DNA from: Dickeya fangzhongdai
GTDB taxonomy: Bacteria > Pseudomonadota > Gammaproteobacteria > Enterobacterales > Enterobacteriaceae
Direction: 5' to 3'
Assembly (NCBI RefSeq): GCF_002812485.1
Contig: NZ_CP025003.1
Coordinates: forward strand, 1,116,001-1,180,000
Length of the DNA stretch: 64,000 nucleotides
Shown here: positions 59,994-64,000 of the stretch, piece by piece
Layout: each line of letters starts with the position of its first letter
How positions within the stretch are numbered: position 1 is the first letter of the stretch
The notes under the pieces: generated by a model
What the model saw: only the letters and a program-made list of their open reading frames with translations
Database searches by the model: none
What the model was told of the DNA's origin: nothing
Made by a program: the position numbers and the translations under genes

Positions 59994-62900
59994 ATGGCCG
60001 AACCACGTTTTGTTCACCTGCGTGTTCACAGTGACTATTCCATGATCGATGGGCTGGCGAAAACCGGCCCGTTGGTAAAAAAAGCGGCTGCGCTGGGGAT
60101 GCCGGCGCTGGCGATCACCGATTTTACCAACCTGTGCGGGCTGGTGAAATTCTATGGCGGCGCGCACGGCGCCGGCATCAAGCCAATCATCGGTGCGGAT
60201 TTTTATCTGCAGAGTGAAGAGCTGGGCGACGAACTGGCGCACCTCACCATTCTGGCGATGAACAACGAAGGTTATCAGAACCTGACGCTGTTGATTTCCC
60301 GCGCCTATCAGCGCGGGTACGGCGCCGCTGGGCCGACGATTGATCGAGCATGGCTGGTGGAGTATCAGGCCGGGTTGTTGCTGTTGTCCGGCGGGCGCCA
60401 CGGCGACATCGGCAAGTTTCTGCTGCGCGGCAATCAGGTGCTGGTGGAACAGAGCGTCGCCTTTTATCAGCAGCATTTTCCGCAGCGGTTTTATCTGGAG
60501 CTGATCCGTACCGGTCGGCCGGATGAGGAAAGCTACCTGCATGCGGCGGTGGAGCTGGCGACCGCGCATGGCTTGCCGGTGGTCGCCACCAACGAGGTCT
60601 GCTTCATCAGTCAGGATGACTTCGAGGCCCATGAGATCCGCGTGGCGATTCATGACGGCTTCACGCTGGACGACCCGAAACGCCCCCGAAATTATAGCGT
60701 GCAGCAGTACATGCGCAGCGAGGAGGAGATGTGCGAGCTGTTTGCCGATATCCCCGAAGCGCTCATCAACACCGTAGAGATAGCCAAACGCTGTAATGTC
60801 ACCATTCGGCTCGGCGAGTATTTCCTGCCGCAATTCCCTACCGGCGACATGTCGACCGAAGACTATTTGGTGATGTGCTCCAAAAAAGGGTTGGAAGAAC
60901 GACTGGAATTCCTGTTCCCGGATGAAGAGGTTCGCGCCCAGCGCCGCCCGGAATACGACGAACGTCTGGAAATCGAACTCAACGTCATCAACCAGATGGG
61001 TTTTCCCGGTTACTTCCTGATCGTAATGGAATTTATCCAGTGGTCGAAGGACAACGACGTGCCGGTAGGGCCGGGACGCGGCTCCGGCGCCGGCTCGCTG
61101 GTGGCGTATGCGCTGAAAATCACCGATCTGGATCCGCTGGAGTTTGACCTGCTGTTCGAACGCTTCCTTAACCCGGAGCGTGTTTCGATGCCTGACTTTG
61201 ACGTCGACTTCTGCATGGAAAAACGCGATCTGGTGATTGATCACGTGGCGGACATGTACGGCCGCGACGCGGTGTCGCAAATCATCACCTTCGGTACCAT
61301 GGCTGCCAAAGCGGTTATCCGCGACGTTGGCCGGGTGCTGGGGCATCCGTACGGCTTTGTCGACCGCATTTCCAAACTGGTGCCGCCCGACCCCGGTATG
61401 ACGCTGGAGAAAGCCTTCGCCGCGGAACCGCAGCTGGGCGAAATTTACGAGGCGGACGAAGAGGTCAAGGCGCTGATCGACATGGCGCGCAAACTGGAAG
61501 GGGTAACCCGCAACGCCGGTAAGCACGCCGGGGGCGTGGTGATTTCGCCTACCAAAATTACCGATTTTGCGCCGCTGTACTGCGACCCGGAAGGCAACCA
61601 CCCGGTCACCCAGTTCGATAAAAGCGACGTGGAATACGCCGGTCTGGTGAAATTCGACTTCCTCGGCCTGCGCACGCTGACCATCATCAACTGGGCGCTG
61701 GAGATGATCAACGCCCGGCGCGCCAGACAAGGGCTGGAGCCGGTGGATATCGCCGCCATCCCGCTGGACGATAAGAAAAGTTTCGATATGCTGCAGCGCT
61801 CGGAAACCACAGCGGTATTCCAGCTTGAATCGCGCGGCATGAAAGACCTGATCAAACGCCTCAAGCCGGACTGCTTTGAGGATATGATCGCGCTGGTGGC
61901 CCTGTTCCGTCCGGGGCCGCTGCAGTCGGGCATGGTGGATAACTTTATCGACCGTAAACACGGGCGTGAAGAGATTTCCTACCCGGATATCCAGTGGCAG
62001 CATGAGACGCTGAAACCGGTGCTGGAACCGACCTATGGTATTATCCTGTATCAGGAACAGGTGATGCAGATTGCCCAGGTGCTGGCAGGGTATACCCTCG
62101 GCGGCGCGGATATGCTGCGCCGTGCGATGGGTAAGAAAAAGCCCGAAGAGATGGCCAAGCAGCGCTCGGTGTTTAAAGAGGGCGCGGAGAAGATGGGCGT
62201 CGACGGCGAGCTGTCGATGAAAATCTTTGACCTGGTGGAGAAGTTCGCCGGTTACGGCTTCAACAAGTCGCATTCGGCCGCCTACGCGCTGGTATCGTAT
62301 CAAACGTTATGGCTGAAGGCCCATTATCCGGCGGAGTTCATGGCGGCGGTGATGACCGCGGATATGGACAACACCGACAAGATCGTCGGATTGGTGGATG
62401 AATGCTGGCGTATGGGGCTGAAGATCCTGCCGCCGGACATCAACAGCGGTCTGTACCATTTTCACGTCAACGATGACGGCGAGATCGTCTACGGCATCGG
62501 CGCCATCAAAGGCGTGGGTGAAGGGCCGATCGAAGCCATCATTGAAGCGCGTAATAACGATGGTTATTTCCGCGATTTGTTTGATCTCTGCGCCCGTACC
62601 GATATCAAAAAGCTGAACCGGCGGGTGCTGGAAAAGCTGATTATGTCCGGCGCGTTTGACCGGCTGGGGCCGCACCGGGCGGCGTTGATGAATTCGCTGG
62701 CGGATGCCATGAAGTCGGCGGAACAGCACGCGAAAGCGGAGGCTATCGGTCAGGCGGATATGTTCGGGGTGCTGGCGGAAACGCCTGAGCAGGTGGAGCA
62801 ATCCTACAGCACGGTGCCGCCGTGGCCGGAACAGGTGGTGCTGGACGGCGAAAGGGAAACATTGGGGTTGTACCTGACCGGACACCCCATCAATCAGTAT

Positions 62901-63476
62901 CTGAAGGAAATTGAACGCTACGCGGGAGGCGTGCGTTTAAAAGACATGCATCCCACGGAGCGGGGAAAAATGACCACTGCCGTCGGGTTGGTGCTCGCCG
63001 CCCGGGTGATGGTGACCAAACGGGGCAACCGTATTGGCGTCTGTACGCTGGATGATCGTTCCGGTCGTCTGGAAGTGATGCTGTTTACCGACGCGCTGGA
63101 AAAATATCAGCACCTGCTGGAGCAGGATCGCATTTTGATTGCCAGCGGACAGGTCAGCTTTGATGACTTCAGCGGCGGACTTAAAATGACGGTCAGAGAG
63201 CTAATGGATATCAGCGAAGCGCGGGAAAAATACGCGCGCGGGCTTGCTATCTCGCTGACTGACAGGCAAATTGATGACCAGTTGTTAAACCGTCTCCGTC
63301 AGTCGTTGGAACCCCATCGATCGGGGACGATTCCGGTGCATCTCTACTACCAGCGCCAGGACGCGCGTGCCCGGCTACGTTTCGGTGCGGCATGGCGTAT
63401 CACGCCCACCGATGGGTTGCTGAATGATTTACGTACCCTGGTTGGTAATGAACAGGTAGAACTGGAATTTGACTAA
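59994..63476 (+). CDS. dnaE: DNA polymerase III alpha subunit DnaE
   Basis: DnaE is the replicative polymerase. The 1160-residue product (E. coli 1160) has a PHP domain (about 1-280; [12 protein letters not shown]), the catalytic Asp residues in [13 protein letters not shown] at about 401-403, [17 protein letters not shown], the fingers motif HAGGVVISP, an OB fold (about 990-1070; [22 protein letters not shown]) and the tau-binding C-terminus. It precedes accA by 12 nt. Confidence 0.98.
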   Translation: MAEPRFVHLRVHSDYSMIDGLAKTGPLVKKAAALGMPALAITDFTNLCGLVKFYGGAHGAGIKPIIGADFYLQSEELGDELAHLTILAMNNEGYQNLTLLISRAYQRGYGAAGPTIDRAWLVEYQAGLLLLSGGRHGDIGKFLLRGNQVLVEQSVAFYQQHFPQRFYLELIRTGRPDEESYLHAAVELATAHGLPVVATNEVCFISQDDFEAHEIRVAIHDGFTLDDPKRPRNYSVQQYMRSEEEMCELFADIPEALINTVEIAKRCNVTIRLGEYFLPQFPTGDMSTEDYLVMCSKKGLEERLEFLFPDEEVRAQRRPEYDERLEIELNVINQMGFPGYFLIVMEFIQWSKDNDVPVGPGRGSGAGSLVAYALKITDLDPLEFDLLFERFLNPERVSMPDFDVDFCMEKRDLVIDHVADMYGRDAVSQIITFGTMAAKAVIRDVGRVLGHPYGFVDRISKLVPPDPGMTLEKAFAAEPQLGEIYEADEEVKALIDMARKLEGVTRNAGKHAGGVVISPTKITDFAPLYCDPEGNHPVTQFDKSDVEYAGLVKFDFLGLRTLTIINWALEMINARRARQGLEPVDIAAIPLDDKKSFDMLQRSETTAVFQLESRGMKDLIKRLKPDCFEDMIALVALFRPGPLQSGMVDNFIDRKHGREEISYPDIQWQHETLKPVLEPTYGIILYQEQVMQIAQVLAGYTLGGADMLRRAMGKKKPEEMAKQRSVFKEGAEKMGVDGELSMKIFDLVEKFAGYGFNKSHSAAYALVSYQTLWLKAHYPAEFMAAVMTADMDNTDKIVGLVDECWRMGLKILPPDINSGLYHFHVNDDGEIVYGIGAIKGVGEGPIEAIIEARNNDGYFRDLFDLCARTDIKKLNRRVLEKLIMSGAFDRLGPHRAALMNSLADAMKSAEQHAKAEAIGQADMFGVLAETPEQVEQSYSTVPPWPEQVVLDGERETLGLYLTGHPINQYLKEIERYAGGVRLKDMHPTERGKMTTAVGLVLAARVMVTKRGNRIGVCTLDDRSGRLEVMLFTDALEKYQHLLEQDRILIASGQVSFDDFSGGLKMTVRELMDISEAREKYARGLAISLTDRQIDDQLLNRLRQSLEPHRSGTIPVHLYYQRQDARARLRFGAAWRITPTDGLLNDLRTLVGNEQVELEFD

Positions 63477-63488
63477 AATAGGAATACT

Positions 63489-64000
63489 ATGAGTCTGAAT
63501 TTTCTTGATTTTGAGCAGCCGATTGCAGAGTTGGAAGCAAAGATTGATTCCCTGACCGCAGTCAGCCGCCAAGATGAAAAATTGGATATTAATCTGGATG
63601 AAGAAGTTAAGCGTCTGCGTGAAAAGAGCGTAGAGCTGACGCGCAAAATCTTCGCCGATCTGGGCGCCTGGCAGATTGCCCAACTGGCGCGCCATCCACA
63701 GCGTCCTTATACCCTGGACTACGTTCAGCACATTTTCTCCGACTTTGACGAACTGGCCGGCGATCGCGCCTATGCCGATGACAAGGCAATCGTCGGGGGC
63801 ATCGCCCGTCTTGACGGGCGTCCGGTGATGATTATTGGTCATCAGAAAGGCCGCGAAACCAAAGAAAAAATCCGTCGCAATTTCGGGATGCCGGCGCCGG
63901 AAGGTTACCGCAAGGCGCTGCGTCTGATGGAGACGGCTGAACGTTTCAAAATGCCGATCATCACCTTTATCGACACCCCGGGCGCATATCCGGGCGTAGG
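63489..64000 (+). CDS. accA: Acetyl-CoA carboxylase carboxyltransferase subunit alpha (5' part)
   Basis: About 170 codons are visible before the window ends. The start [22 protein letters not shown] and [21 protein letters not shown] match AccA. AccA with AccD transfers carboxyl to acetyl-CoA for fatty-acid synthesis. The order dnaE-accA matches E. coli. Confidence 0.97.
   Translation, partial: MSLNFLDFEQPIAELEAKIDSLTAVSRQDEKLDINLDEEVKRLREKSVELTRKIFADLGAWQIAQLARHPQRPYTLDYVQHIFSDFDELAGDRAYADDKAIVGGIARLDGRPVMIIGHQKGRETKEKIRRNFGMPAPEGYRKALRLMETAERFKMPIITFIDTPGAYPGV

Noticed and set aside
59979..62303. A 774-codon open frame on the minus strand opposite dnaE.
   Set aside because: It is a codon-bias shadow of dnaE in high-GC DNA; the product is His/Gln/Arg-rich with no recognisable domain.

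Overview
The window is chromosomal DNA from an enterobacterium, most likely Dickeya or a close member of Pectobacteriaceae. The evidence is moderately high GC, enterobacterial gene content and order almost throughout, full-length orthologues of E. coli proteins, an RsmB/CsrB RNA with paired GacA/UvrY boxes, an ERIC element, and a family-S8 autotransporter. The genus is an inference; the order is secure.

Three blocks that are far apart in E. coli are joined here. Block 1 (1-3252) is yggX-mutY-trmB-yggL-yggN. A 4 kb unit follows: an AT-rich tract and a subtilisin-like autotransporter (4265-7417). Block 2 (7474-39266) runs tas, ygdR, ygdQ, mutH, a DARS2-like DnaA-box region, rppH, ptsP, lgt, thyA, four pseudopilin genes, ptrA, argA, amiC, two initiator tRNAs, mltA, a small accessory cluster (GNAT remnant, GNAT, 2-hydroxyacid dehydrogenase, GNAT), tcdA, csdE, csdA, ygdI, the sRNA GcvB, gcvA, ygdD, rlmM, xni, ppnN, syd, the sRNA CsrB/RsmB, yqcC, truC and yqcA. 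Block 3 (39356-end) is yaeH, dapD, glnD, map, rpsB, tsf, pyrH, frr, dxr, uppS, cdsA, rseP, bamA, skp, lpxD, fabZ, lpxA, lpxB, rnhB, dnaE and the start of accA.

The most striking observation is an absence. In E. coli ptrA lies inside recC-ptrA-recB-recD-argA. Here ptrA is intact, but ppdC ends about 40 bp upstream and argA lies about 120 bp downstream, so recC, recB and recD are all missing from their usual place. Other points of interest are a DARS2-like DnaA-reactivating locus between mutH and rppH, an autotransporter protease whose expected catalytic Asp reads Asn, a YhhY-type acetyltransferase destroyed by an internal deletion, a complete ERIC in the pyrH-frr gap, a shortened ERIC upstream of the autotransporter, and a degenerate 12-bp repeat.

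Functionally, block 3 is envelope biogenesis (CdsA, RseP, BamA, Skp, LpxD/A/B, FabZ, UppS, Dxr) interleaved with translation factors (S2, EF-Ts, RRF, Map), and replication and fatty-acid genes. Block 2 combines DNA repair and replication control, sulfur transfer for tRNA modification (TcdA/CsdE/CsdA), cell-wall enzymes (AmiC, MltA) and two global riboregulators. I saw no CRISPR array, integrase, transposase or prophage.
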